This document shows, piece after piece, positions 22,576-30,452 of a DNA stretch of 64,000 bases; positions within the stretch are counted from its first letter, which is position 1; every line of letters starts with the position of its first letter. The translations under genes were made by a program, and so were the position numbers. Below the pieces are notes generated by a model that worked only from the letters and a program-made list of their open reading frames with translations, was not told the DNA's origin and did no database searches. The stretch is from Azospira sp. I13 (lineage in GTDB: Bacteria; Pseudomonadota; Gammaproteobacteria; Burkholderiales; Rhodocyclaceae): NCBI RefSeq assembly GCF_003112695.1, contig NZ_BFBP01000005.1, positions 124,439-188,438 of the forward strand, given 5' to 3'.

Positions 22576-23727
22576 ATGAATGGGGCCGATTATAGCGCAA
22601 AGCCCCTGTCATCTTCGCCTTCATCCCATGCCGAGGCGCCCCTGCGCGTGCCCCTCGATGCGGGCGGGCGCCGCCTGGATCAGGTGCTGGCCGAGCTGCT
22701 GCCCCAGCATTCCCGCAACCGCCTGCAGACCTGGATCAGGGAAGGTCGGGTACAACTGGACGGCAAAGAGGTCACCGAACCCAAGCGCAAGCTGCTCGGC
22801 GGCGAATTCCTCGCCGTCCAGGTAGTGCATGACGAGAAGCTGGCAGCGGAAACGCCGGAAGACATCCCGTTCCCCGTGATCTACGAGGACGAGGCCATCA
22901 TCGTCATCGACAAGCCGGCCGGCCTCGTCGTCCATCCCGGTAGCGGCAACTGGAGCGGCACCCTGCTCAATGCCCTGTTGCACCATGCCCCCCAACTGGC
23001 CCAGGTACCCCGGGCTGGCATCGTGCACCGGCTGGACAAGGACACCTCCGGCCTCATGGTGGTGGCCAAGACCCTGGAAGCCCAGACCGATCTCATCCGC
23101 CAGTTGCAGGCCCGCACCGTAAAGCGGGAATACCGGGCCTTGCTGGTGGGTTACCTGAATCGCAACGGGACCGTGGATGCGCCCATCGGCCGCCATCCGA
23201 CCCAGCGCACCAAAATGGCGGTACTGCAGCATAACGGCCGGGAGGCACGCACCCACTACACCGTGCTGGAGCACTTTGAACGCAGTACCCTGGTGCAATG
23301 CCGCCTGGAAACCGGGCGCACCCACCAGATTCGCGTACACATGGCGGCCCTGGGCTTTCCCCTGGTGGGTGACGGGGTCTACAACCGAGGCAAGACTGGC
23401 GGCGTGAAGTTCCACCGCCAGGCGCTCCACGCCTATCGCCTGGGCCTGATTCACCCGATCAGCCGGGAACCCATGCAATGGGACGCGCCCCTGCCGGAGG
23501 ACATGGCCGTGCTGCTTCGCCAGCTGCGCAGCGAATGGGAAGAGCGCAAGGCCCTGCGCCGCCAGCGTCAGGAAGAGGCATGGGCGGCCGAGTGGGGCGA
23601 TGACGAGTGGGATGAAGACGAGGCGGAGGAAGTGGAAGGCGCCGAAGACGAAGCCTACGACGATGCCGAGATGGACCCAGATTTTGACGACGAATCTGAC
23701 GTACCCGACGATAGCGAAGATGCCTGA
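22576..23727 (+). CDS. rluD: 23S rRNA pseudouridine synthase RluD, with acidic tail
   Basis: About 383 residues from the ATG at 22576. An N-terminal S4 RNA-binding domain (RLDQVLAELLPQHSRNRLQT) is followed by the pseudouridine synthase core with catalytic Asp in HRLDKDTSGL and the downstream GRTHQIRVHMA motif. RluD modifies helix 69 of 23S rRNA (U1911/1915/1917 in E. coli). The start is uncertain: an ATG at 22522 is in frame but lies almost on the bamD start. The last 50 or so residues are an Asp/Glu-rich low-complexity tail absent from E. coli RluD. The gene is divergent from bamD and overlaps pgeF by 8 bases. Confidence 0.9.
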   Translation: MNGADYSAKPLSSSPSSHAEAPLRVPLDAGGRRLDQVLAELLPQHSRNRLQTWIREGRVQLDGKEVTEPKRKLLGGEFLAVQVVHDEKLAAETPEDIPFPVIYEDEAIIVIDKPAGLVVHPGSGNWSGTLLNALLHHAPQLAQVPRAGIVHRLDKDTSGLMVVAKTLEAQTDLIRQLQARTVKREYRALLVGYLNRNGTVDAPIGRHPTQRTKMAVLQHNGREARTHYTVLEHFERSTLVQCRLETGRTHQIRVHMAALGFPLVGDGVYNRGKTGGVKFHRQALHAYRLGLIHPISREPMQWDAPLPEDMAVLLRQLRSEWEERKALRRQRQEEAWAAEWGDDEWDEDEAEEVEGAEDEAYDDAEMDPDFDDESDVPDDSEDA

Positions 23728-24463
23728 CACCCCACCCGGCGGCTACCTGCCAGACTGGCCGGCGCCCCCCACGGTCCGTGCCTGGCAGACGACCCGCCCG
23801 GGAGGGCTGAGCCAGGGCGCCTATGCCGCCCTCAACCTGGGGGACCACGTGGGGGATGATCCCGTCCTGGTGGCGGGCAACCGAGCCTTGCTGGCTGCCC
23901 AGCTACCCCAGGCGCCCTGCTGGCTACAACAGGTTCACGGTACCCAGGTCGCCACCATCGACGGCGACGACTACCTGCGCGAAGCCGATGCGGCGGTCGC
24001 GCACCGGCCTGGTCGGGTGTGCGCCATCATGACAGCAGACTGCCTGCCCGTGCTGCTCTGTGACCGGCCCGGCACGGTGGTGGGCGCTGCCCATGCAGGC
24101 TGGCGGGGACTGGCCGCCGGGGTGCTCGAGCAAACGGTGGCGACCATGGGGAAGGCGCCCGGCGACCTGATGGCCTGGCTGGGCCCGGCCATTGGCCCGG
24201 CGGCCTTCGAGGTCGGCCCCGAAGTCCGTGAAACTTTCGTCGCAGAAGACGCGGGGGCGGCCGCTGCCTTCGTGCCCAGGGCACCCGGCAAGTATCTGGC
24301 CGATATCTACCTCCTGGCCCGGCGGCGCCTGCAAGCCTTGGGTATTACGGATATCCACGGGGGAGGGGAGTGCACGGTGAGGGATGAGGCCCGTTATTTT
24401 TCCTATCGGCGAGATCGGGTCTGCGGCCGCATGGCTACCCTCATCTGGCTGGCACAAGACTAG
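23720..24463 (+). CDS. pgeF: Peptidoglycan editing factor PgeF / YfiH-type laccase-domain protein
   Basis: 247 residues. It has the multicopper-oxidase-like YfiH family motifs: QQVHGTQV, the metal Cys in MTADCLPVLLCD, and HAGWRGLAAG. Additional blocks are WLGPAIGP and, near the C-terminus, YFSYRRD. The E. coli homologue cleaves misincorporated amino acids from UDP-MurNAc precursors; other homologues act as purine nucleoside phosphorylases or polyphenol oxidases. The ATG at 23720 overlaps the rluD stop by 8 bases. The bamD-rluD-pgeF neighbourhood is widely conserved and supports the call. Confidence 0.9.
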   Translation: MPDTPPGGYLPDWPAPPTVRAWQTTRPGGLSQGAYAALNLGDHVGDDPVLVAGNRALLAAQLPQAPCWLQQVHGTQVATIDGDDYLREADAAVAHRPGRVCAIMTADCLPVLLCDRPGTVVGAAHAGWRGLAAGVLEQTVATMGKAPGDLMAWLGPAIGPAAFEVGPEVRETFVAEDAGAAAAFVPRAPGKYLADIYLLARRRLQALGITDIHGGGECTVRDEARYFSYRRDRVCGRMATLIWLAQD

Positions 24464-24513
24464 CCCCACCGCTCCCTGGCGGCCAGGCTGAGAAAACAAT
24501 ATTCGGAGGGGGC

Positions 24514-25536
24514 ATGTCACCTGTTTTCACCGCTGCCATCCTGGCCCTAGCGCTGGGGAGCGTCGCCCCTGGCTTGCAGGCGGCGGACTACAAGCCGGAA
24601 TACCGGCTATCCACCGTCCTCGGGCCGGCATTTCCCTGGGGCAAGGCGGGGGAGCGCTGGGCCGAGCTGAGCCGGCAGAAGACGGAAGGGCGCATCAACA
24701 TCCGCCTCTATCCTGGCGCCCGACTGGTGGGCGGCGACCAGACCCGGGAGTTTTCGGCCATCCGCCAGGGCGTGATCGACCTGGCCATCGGCTCCTCCAT
24801 CAACTGGTCGCCTCAGGTCCGGCAACTCAACCTGTTTTCCCTGCCATTCCTCACCCCGGATACCAAGGCGTTGGATGCCCTGATCAAGGGCCCGGTGGGC
24901 AAGGAATTGCTGGCGCAGGTCGAGCAGCAGGGGGTAGTGCCCCTGGCCTATGGTGAAAACGGCTTTCGCGAACTTTCCAACGCCCAGCGTGCAGTCCGCA
25001 CGCCTGCCGACCTCAAGGGGCTGAAGATACGGGTGGTGGGTTCCCCCATTTTTTCTGATGCCTTCACCGCTCTGGGGGCTCAGCCGGTGCACATGAGTTG
25101 GGCCGACTTGCAGGCTGCCCTGGTCAACGGTGTGGTGGATGGCCAGGAAAATCCCCTGGCGGTGTTCAACGCGGCCAAGCTGGGCGGCCTGGGCCAGCGC
25201 CACCTGACGTTGTGGGGTTACATGGCTGATCCCCTGATCTTCGCCGTCAATCGCCAGGTATGGGAAAGCTGGAGCGAGGCTGACCGGCGGGCCGTGCGGG
25301 AAGCGGCGGAACAGACGGCGGCTGAGAACATCATCGCCTCCCGCAAGGGAACCGGCCCCGGAGATGAGGGCCTGCTCAAGGAACTGGAACGGCAGGGCGT
25401 CACCATTACCCGCCTGGACCCCGGGCAGCGTAGGGTTTTCAAGGAACTGACCCGGCCGGTCTTTGAAAAGTGGGCGGATACCGTGGGCCGGGATCTGGTG
25501 AAGCGGGCCGAAGCCGCCATTGCGGCTGCCAAGTGA
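24514..25536 (+). CDS. TRAP transporter solute-binding protein, DctP family (orphan)
   Basis: 340 residues. A Sec signal peptide (MSPVFTAAILALALGSVAPG, cleavage likely after GLQA) is followed by a DctP-type periplasmic binding domain: the block GLKIRVVGSPIFSDAFTALG, with the Arg that grips substrate carboxylates, and ADLQAALVNGVVDGQENP. Such proteins deliver organic acids to DctQM membrane subunits. No dctQ or dctM is adjacent: the next genes are pgeF and a ZIP transporter, so it either serves a transporter encoded elsewhere or acts as a sensor ligand-binding protein. A GGAGGGGG ribosome-binding site precedes the ATG. Confidence 0.85.
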   Translation: MSPVFTAAILALALGSVAPGLQAADYKPEYRLSTVLGPAFPWGKAGERWAELSRQKTEGRINIRLYPGARLVGGDQTREFSAIRQGVIDLAIGSSINWSPQVRQLNLFSLPFLTPDTKALDALIKGPVGKELLAQVEQQGVVPLAYGENGFRELSNAQRAVRTPADLKGLKIRVVGSPIFSDAFTALGAQPVHMSWADLQAALVNGVVDGQENPLAVFNAAKLGGLGQRHLTLWGYMADPLIFAVNRQVWESWSEADRRAVREAAEQTAAENIIASRKGTGPGDEGLLKELERQGVTITRLDPGQRRVFKELTRPVFEKWADTVGRDLVKRAEAAIAAAK

Positions 25537-25696
25537 AGCCGGTTGCAGCATGGGCCGGGAACGGCAGGTATGCTCGGGTGGAAATGCCGGGTGAGAGAGC
25601 AGGGAACATCAACCAACATGGAAAATGCTCAGGGAACCGACGCTTGCCCGGCACTGTCTGGGACATGCCCTTAAAACATGAGGCGGCGGAGGGGCG

Positions 25697-25702
25697 TATA
25701 AT
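25697..25702 (+). promoter_or_regulatory. Probable -10 box for ZIP transporter gene
   Basis: A perfect TATAAT lies 51 bases before the ZIP transporter ATG in an otherwise GC-rich spacer. TTAAAA at 25671-25676 is too far (20 bases) for a strong -35. Confidence 0.45.
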
Positions 25703-25753
25703 CCCGCCCTCCCTGCCTTTTCCCTCCTCTCCATTCTTTTCCCCCGGAAGACC

Positions 25754-26527
25754 ATGACTACCCTCGGCTGGATCATTACCGCCAGCGCCCTGGGCGGCGC
25801 CCTCAGCGTCGTCGCCGCCGGCCTGGTGACCTTTACCTTGGGGGCGGGCAGTGTTTCCCATCTGATTTCCTACGCCATCGGCGCACTGCTCGGGGCCGTC
25901 TTCCTGGAGATCCTGCCCCACGCCCTGGAGCATGGCGATCCCCACACCATGGCCGCCACCATCCTCGGAGGCATTCTGGTCTTTTTCGTACTGGAGAAGC
26001 TGGTGTTGTGGCGCCACTGCCATGACCACCACTGCGAAGCCCACGATGCCCATCCGCCGGCCCACGACCATGGCCGTTCCGGCCTGCTGATCCTGATCGG
26101 CGACACCTTCCACAATTTTGTGGACGGCATCCTCATCGCCGCCGCCTTCATGGAAGACACCCAGCTGGGCATCGTCACTGCCCTGGCCATCATTGCCCAC
26201 GAAATTCCCCAGGAGCTGGGCGATTTCCTGGTGCTGCTCCATTCCGGCTATTCCCGCGCCAAGGCTCTGGCTTTCAACCTGCTCTCCAGCCTGGCCACCC
26301 TGGTGGGGGCGCTGCTGGCCTATTTTGCCCTCTCTTCCCTGCAGGAGTGGGTGCCTTCCCTGCTGGGCCTGGCAGCGGCCAGCATGCTCTACGTGGCGGT
26401 GGCGGACCTGATTCCCGGCCTGCACAAGCGGCCGGAACTCAAGGCTACCTTGCAGCAGGTCACCCTCATCGGGCTGGGTATTTTCTCCATCTGGCTAGCC
26501 AGGGAAATGATCGCCGGCCACGGCTGA
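25754..26527 (+). CDS. ZIP family divalent metal transporter
   Basis: 257 residues, about eight membrane segments. The two metal-transport helices carry HNFVDGILIAAAF (segment IV) and HEIPQELGDF (segment V), the ZIP signatures. The cytoplasmic loop between segments III and IV is His-rich (HCHDHHCEAHDAH and PPAHDHG, about residues 88-107), likely a metal sensor or buffer site. It probably imports zinc or a related divalent metal across the inner membrane. The gene stands alone; no Zur or Fur box was evident in the upstream spacer. Metal specificity is inferred only from family. Confidence 0.9.
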   Translation: MTTLGWIITASALGGALSVVAAGLVTFTLGAGSVSHLISYAIGALLGAVFLEILPHALEHGDPHTMAATILGGILVFFVLEKLVLWRHCHDHHCEAHDAHPPAHDHGRSGLLILIGDTFHNFVDGILIAAAFMEDTQLGIVTALAIIAHEIPQELGDFLVLLHSGYSRAKALAFNLLSSLATLVGALLAYFALSSLQEWVPSLLGLAAASMLYVAVADLIPGLHKRPELKATLQQVTLIGLGIFSIWLAREMIAGHG

Positions 26528-26572
26528 ACCCAGGCACCCCAACCTGCCGGCGGCTCCTGGCCGCCGGATGGC

Positions 26573-26779
26573 TCACTCCTCCTGGGAGGCGCTTCGCCCG
26601 GCGAGATAGCGGGCTCGCTGGCGGCGAATCTTGCGGACGATCAGCCAGGCGGGAAATATGCAGGGCATCAGACCGTTGAAGAGGAAGGTCATGATGCCGG
26701 CCACGACGGTCGGCTCGTTGACGGCCATGAGGACGGTCACATAGAGCCAGCCGATGATGATGATCAGGAGGATAGACAT
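26573..26779 (-). CDS. Small hypothetical membrane protein
   Basis: 68 residues with two predicted membrane helices (about 2-20 and 25-47), then a basic stretch RKIRRQRARYLAGR and an acidic end, so the C-terminus is probably cytoplasmic. It resembles small conserved membrane proteins of betaproteobacteria that I recognise by pattern but cannot name. A TATAAT sits at 26792-26787 on the minus strand, only 7 bases before the ATG, so the mRNA would have almost no leader. Convergent with the ZIP gene. Confidence 0.6.
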   Translation of the reverse strand: MSILLIIIIGWLYVTVLMAVNEPTVVAGIMTFLFNGLMPCIFPAWLIVRKIRRQRARYLAGRSASQEE

Positions 26780-26786
26780 GCTCCCG

Positions 26787-26792
26787 ATTATA
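26787..26792 (-). promoter_or_regulatory. -10-like box very close to a start codon
   Basis: TATAAT on the minus strand ends 7 bases before the ATG of the small membrane protein. With a start site about 7 bases downstream, the transcript would begin at or near the ATG. Confidence 0.4.
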
Positions 26793-27082
26793 TCGCCCGC
26801 CTGCGGCCCATCCCGTTAGCCTTGCCGCCGTCCCACCTTTCCCTGCAATCATTCCGTCATCTGGGCGTAAGTAGCCTGTCAGGACAATAGGCTACTTTCC
26901 TCACTACTGGTGCGGCGCCTGGAACATCCCGTATCCCCCGGTCATTGACAGGGTTGAAGGGGCCAATGCAGAATCGAAAGCCCTATCGGTTCCTACGTCA
27001 GTTCCCGCGTGTTGTCTGCGCGCATCCCGCACATATCCCGCGCCCGAAGCCGTTTTGTGCGCCCTCTGGAGTTTCAACAAGA

Positions 27083-28834
27083 ATGGTAAGTCCGCAGGAA
27101 AACCTCCTCCCCGCCATGCAGAATTTCGTTTCGGCCGGGCAGGCTCTGGCCCAGAACTTTTTTGCATTCCTGTCTTCCCAGCCCGGCATGACGCCCCCTA
27201 GTGGCACTCCCGGCGCCATTCCGCCCTTCAAGCTACCCAGCCCGGAAACGCTGCAATCCCTGCAGCAGAGCTATCTGCAGCAGCAAACCGAGCTATGGAC
27301 TTCCATGCTCGGCAAGCAACAGGGCAAGCCCCTGGAAGGGGCCTTCAGTGTGGCGCCGGAACCGGGTGACCGCCGCTTCAATGCACCCGAGTGGTCCGAA
27401 AGCCCGTTTTTCGATTACGTTCGGCAGGCCTACCTGCTCAATTCCCGCTTCCTTAACCAATTGGTGGAAAGCGTCCCGGCGGATGACGAAAAAGCCAAGA
27501 ACCGCTTGCGTTTCCTGGCCCGGCAGTACATCGATGCCCTGTCTCCCGCCAACTTTGCCGCCACCAACCCGGAATTCATCAAGCTGGCGGTGGAAAGCAA
27601 GGGCCAGAGCATCACCACCGGTATCCAGAACCTGATCGCCGACATGGAGAAGGGCCGTATCTCCATGACCGACGAGAGCGTCTTCGAAGTCGGCCAAAAC
27701 ATCGCCACCACCGCTGGTCAGGTGGTCTTTGAAAATGAACTGATCCAGCTGATCCAGTACGATCCCCTGACGCCCAAGGTGGCCAAGCGGCCCTTGCTGA
27801 TCGTTCCGCCCTGCATCAACAAGTTCTACATCCTCGATCTGCAGCCGGAGAACTCCCTGGTGCGCTATGCGGTGGAGCAGGGCAATACCGTGTTCCTGGT
27901 CTCCTGGCGCAATCCCAAGGCCGACCTGGCCAAATACACCTGGGAAGACTATCTGGAGAAGGCCGCCGTCACTGCTATCGAGGCGGTGCGGGCCATCTGC
28001 AAGGTGGACCAGATCAACGCCCTGGGCTTCTGCGTCGGCGGTACTATTCTTTCCAGCGCCCTGGCGGTGCTGGCCGGACGCGGTGAAGACCCGGTGGCCA
28101 GCCTGACCCTGCTGACCACCCTGCTGGATTTCTCCGACACCGGTGAAATCGGCCTGCTTATTGACGACCACTTCCTCGCCCTCAAGGAAAGCCAGATCGG
28201 CCAGGGCGGCCTGCTTACGGCCAAGGAGCTGTCTTCGACCTTCTCGGCCCTGCGCGCCAATGACCTGGTGTGGAACTACGTCGCCAACAACTACCTGAAA
28301 GGCAAAAAGCCGGAAGCCTTCGACCTGCTGTACTGGAACTGCGACAGCACCAATCTGCCCGGCCCCTTCGCCTGCTGGTACATGCGCAACCTGTACCAGA
28401 ACAACAGCCTGCGCATCCCGGGCAAGCTGGAAATGTGCGGCGTCCGCGTCGATCTGGGGCGTGTCGCCATGCCCAGCTACATCCTGGCTACCCGGGAAGA
28501 TCACATCGTCCCCTGGCAGACCGCCTACCAATCCACCCGCCTGCTGGGCGGCCAGTCCCGCTTCGTGCTGGGTGCCTCCGGCCACATTGCCGGGGTGGTC
28601 AATCCGGCCGCCAAGAACAAGCGCAATTTCTGGACCGGTGGTGACCAGAAGCTGGATGCCGATGCCTGGCTGGCCGGCGCCGACGAGGTCAAGGGCAGCT
28701 GGTGGTCCGACTGGAGCGCCTGGCTGAAGCAATACGCCGGCGGCGAAGTGGCGGCCCGCAGCAAGCTGGGCAACACCCGCTACAAGGCCATCGAGCCGGC
28801 TCCCGGCCGCTACGTCAAGGAAAAGGCCGTTTAA
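27083..28834 (+). CDS. phaC: Class I poly(3-hydroxyalkanoate) synthase PhaC
   Basis: 583 residues from the ATG at 27083. The lipase-like box is GFCVGG with nucleophile Cys317, and the family blocks CINKFYILDLQPENSLVRY, LVSWRNPKADLAKYTWEDY, the catalytic Asp in TREDHIVPW and His in GASGHIAG are all present. It polymerises (R)-3-hydroxyacyl-CoA into PHA granules. The frame is open further upstream (to 26945) but those 46 codons are unlike any PhaC and carry no family block. TGGAG at 27066-27070 is a weak ribosome-binding site. phaB follows after 82 bases, and phaR further on, completing a PHA locus; phaA is not in the window. Confidence 0.95.
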   Translation: MVSPQENLLPAMQNFVSAGQALAQNFFAFLSSQPGMTPPSGTPGAIPPFKLPSPETLQSLQQSYLQQQTELWTSMLGKQQGKPLEGAFSVAPEPGDRRFNAPEWSESPFFDYVRQAYLLNSRFLNQLVESVPADDEKAKNRLRFLARQYIDALSPANFAATNPEFIKLAVESKGQSITTGIQNLIADMEKGRISMTDESVFEVGQNIATTAGQVVFENELIQLIQYDPLTPKVAKRPLLIVPPCINKFYILDLQPENSLVRYAVEQGNTVFLVSWRNPKADLAKYTWEDYLEKAAVTAIEAVRAICKVDQINALGFCVGGTILSSALAVLAGRGEDPVASLTLLTTLLDFSDTGEIGLLIDDHFLALKESQIGQGGLLTAKELSSTFSALRANDLVWNYVANNYLKGKKPEAFDLLYWNCDSTNLPGPFACWYMRNLYQNNSLRIPGKLEMCGVRVDLGRVAMPSYILATREDHIVPWQTAYQSTRLLGGQSRFVLGASGHIAGVVNPAAKNKRNFWTGGDQKLDADAWLAGADEVKGSWWSDWSAWLKQYAGGEVAARSKLGNTRYKAIEPAPGRYVKEKAV

Positions 28835-28916
28835 GGCTTCTGAAATACTTGCGGGACGGGGGAAGGGGCTCCCGTGTCGATAACTTTTTGCCCCACGACA
28901 TAAGGAAGGATGAGCT

Positions 28917-29657
28917 ATGAGCAAAGTTGCACTCGTCACCGGCGCCCTGGGCGGCCTGGGTACCGCCATCAGCCAGGCCCTGGCCAAGGAAGGCTACAAG
29001 GTGGTGGCCGCCTATCACCCCGAGTTCGACAACAAGGATGCCTGGCTGGCCGAGCAGGAAGCCGCCGGCTTCAAGGATTTCGTCCTGGTTCCCGGTGACG
29101 TTTCCGACTACGAATCCGCCAAGGCCATGATCGCCGAAGCCGAAGCCAAGGCCGGCCCCATCGACGTGCTGGTGAACAACGCTGGCATCACCCGCGACAA
29201 GTTCTTCGTCAAGATGGACAAGGGCCAGTGGGATGCCGTCATCAACACCAACCTGAACAGCCTGTTCAACGTTACCCACCACGTCGCCGCCAAGATGGGC
29301 GAGCGCGGCTGGGGCCGTATCGTGAACATTTCCTCGGTGAACGGCGTCAAGGGTCAGGCTGGCCAGACCAACTACTCCGCCGCCAAGGCTGGCGTGATCG
29401 GCTTCACCAAGGCCCTGGCCCAGGAATTCGCCGCCAAGGGCGTGACCGTCAATGCCATCGCCCCCGGCTATGTGGCCACCAAGATGGTTACCGCCATCCG
29501 TGAAGACATCCTCAAGGGCATCATTGATTCCGTGCCCATGAAGCGCCTGGCCAAGCCCGAAGAAATCGGTGCCGCCGTGGTGTATCTGTCCTCCGAACTG
29601 GCTGGTTTCGTCACCGGCGCCACCCTGAACATCAACGGCGGCCTGTACTACCAGTAA
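28917..29657 (+). CDS. phaB: Acetoacetyl-CoA reductase PhaB
   Basis: 246 residues, short-chain dehydrogenase fold. The NADP(H)-binding glycine motif TGALGGLG is at 8-15, NNAGITRD follows, and the catalytic Ser-Tyr-Lys is in NISSVNG and YSAAKAGVIG. The tail GFVTGATLNINGGLYYQ is typical of PhaB. It reduces acetoacetyl-CoA to (R)-3-hydroxybutyryl-CoA for PhaC. An AAGGA ribosome-binding site sits just before the ATG. A strong terminator follows, so the phaC-phaB unit ends here and phaR is transcribed on its own. Confidence 0.95.
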   Translation: MSKVALVTGALGGLGTAISQALAKEGYKVVAAYHPEFDNKDAWLAEQEAAGFKDFVLVPGDVSDYESAKAMIAEAEAKAGPIDVLVNNAGITRDKFFVKMDKGQWDAVINTNLNSLFNVTHHVAAKMGERGWGRIVNISSVNGVKGQAGQTNYSAAKAGVIGFTKALAQEFAAKGVTVNAIAPGYVATKMVTAIREDILKGIIDSVPMKRLAKPEEIGAAVVYLSSELAGFVTGATLNINGGLYYQ

Positions 29658-29679
29658 GCTGCGGTCTACTGCCGCACCC

Positions 29680-29710
29680 CAGGCCCCGCCCCGGCGGGGC
29701 CTGATTTTTT
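29680..29710 (+). terminator. Rho-independent terminator after phaB
   Basis: An eleven-pair GC-rich stem (CAGGCCCCGCC/GGCGGGGCCTG) with a two-base loop is followed within two bases by six T residues. Confidence 0.92.
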
Positions 29711-29713
29711 CTG

Positions 29714-29719
29714 TATAAT
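29714..29719 (+). promoter_or_regulatory. Probable -10 box for phaR
   Basis: TATAAT lies 4 bases after the phaB terminator T-tract and 120 bases before the phaR ATG. The -35 region would fall inside the terminator stem, so initiation and termination signals overlap. Confidence 0.45.
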
Positions 29720-29838
29720 CCCGCGCAGCCCATCCGGCACTGCCGGACCAATAAAATCAACAAGATCGGTTTGCTTCAGGCTGTTTTTCGGCCACTTCCC
29801 GGCTGTCTTCTGGCCCTCAACGCACCGGAGCTTCCTCC

Positions 29839-30411
29839 ATGACGGAACAATCCCGCCTCGTAAAGAAGTACCCCAACCGCCGGCTGTACGACACCAAGAC
29901 CAGCGCCTACATCACCCTGGCTGACATCAAGGAACTGGTACTGCGGTTCGAGGACTTCAAGGTGGTGGATGCCAAGAGCGGCGAGGACCTCACCCGCAGC
30001 ATCCTGTTGCAAATCATCCTGGAAGAGGAGTCCGGCGGCGTCCCTCTGTTCTCTTCCGAACTGCTGTCCCAGATCATCCGCTACTACGGCAACGCCATGC
30101 AGGCCATGTTGGGCAAGTACCTGGAAAACAACATCAAGGCCTTTGCCGACGTGCAGCAGAAGCTGCAGGAGCAATCCCGTTCCATCTACGGTGAAGCCAA
30201 TCAGGTCCAGGCCCAGGCCGACCTGTGGGCTCAGTTCCTCAACTTCCAGGGGCCGGCCATGCAGAGCATGATGTCTGCCTATGTGGACCAGAGCAAAAAG
30301 ATGTTCCAGCAGATGCAGGACCAGCTGCAGAACCAGACCCGCAACATGTTCACCGGCTTCCAGTTTCCCGGCGCCCAGCCGGAAGACAAGAACACCGAAA
30401 AGACCGGCTAA
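29839..30411 (+). CDS. phaR: PHA synthesis repressor PhaR
   Basis: 190 residues. The N-terminal PHB/PHA accumulation regulator DNA-binding domain starts with VKKYPNRRLYDTKTSAYITL (8-27) and is followed by the PHB_acc block (LLSQIIRYYGNAMQ) and a Gln/Met-rich helical C-terminal half. PhaR binds PHA granules and DNA, repressing phasin and its own gene until polymer is available. The long AT-richer leader (29720-29838) could hold its operator, but I did not identify a TTGCATGCAA-like site with confidence. It lies downstream of phaC-phaB on the same strand. Confidence 0.94.
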   Translation: MTEQSRLVKKYPNRRLYDTKTSAYITLADIKELVLRFEDFKVVDAKSGEDLTRSILLQIILEEESGGVPLFSSELLSQIIRYYGNAMQAMLGKYLENNIKAFADVQQKLQEQSRSIYGEANQVQAQADLWAQFLNFQGPAMQSMMSAYVDQSKKMFQQMQDQLQNQTRNMFTGFQFPGAQPEDKNTEKTG

Positions 30412-30452
30412 CCCCGCCGGTTTGGCCCAGCACTAGCCCCGGTACCTGCCGC

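Noticed and set aside
26945-27082. N-terminal extension of PhaC
   Set aside because: The 46 extra codons do not resemble PhaC and contain no start with a good ribosome-binding site.
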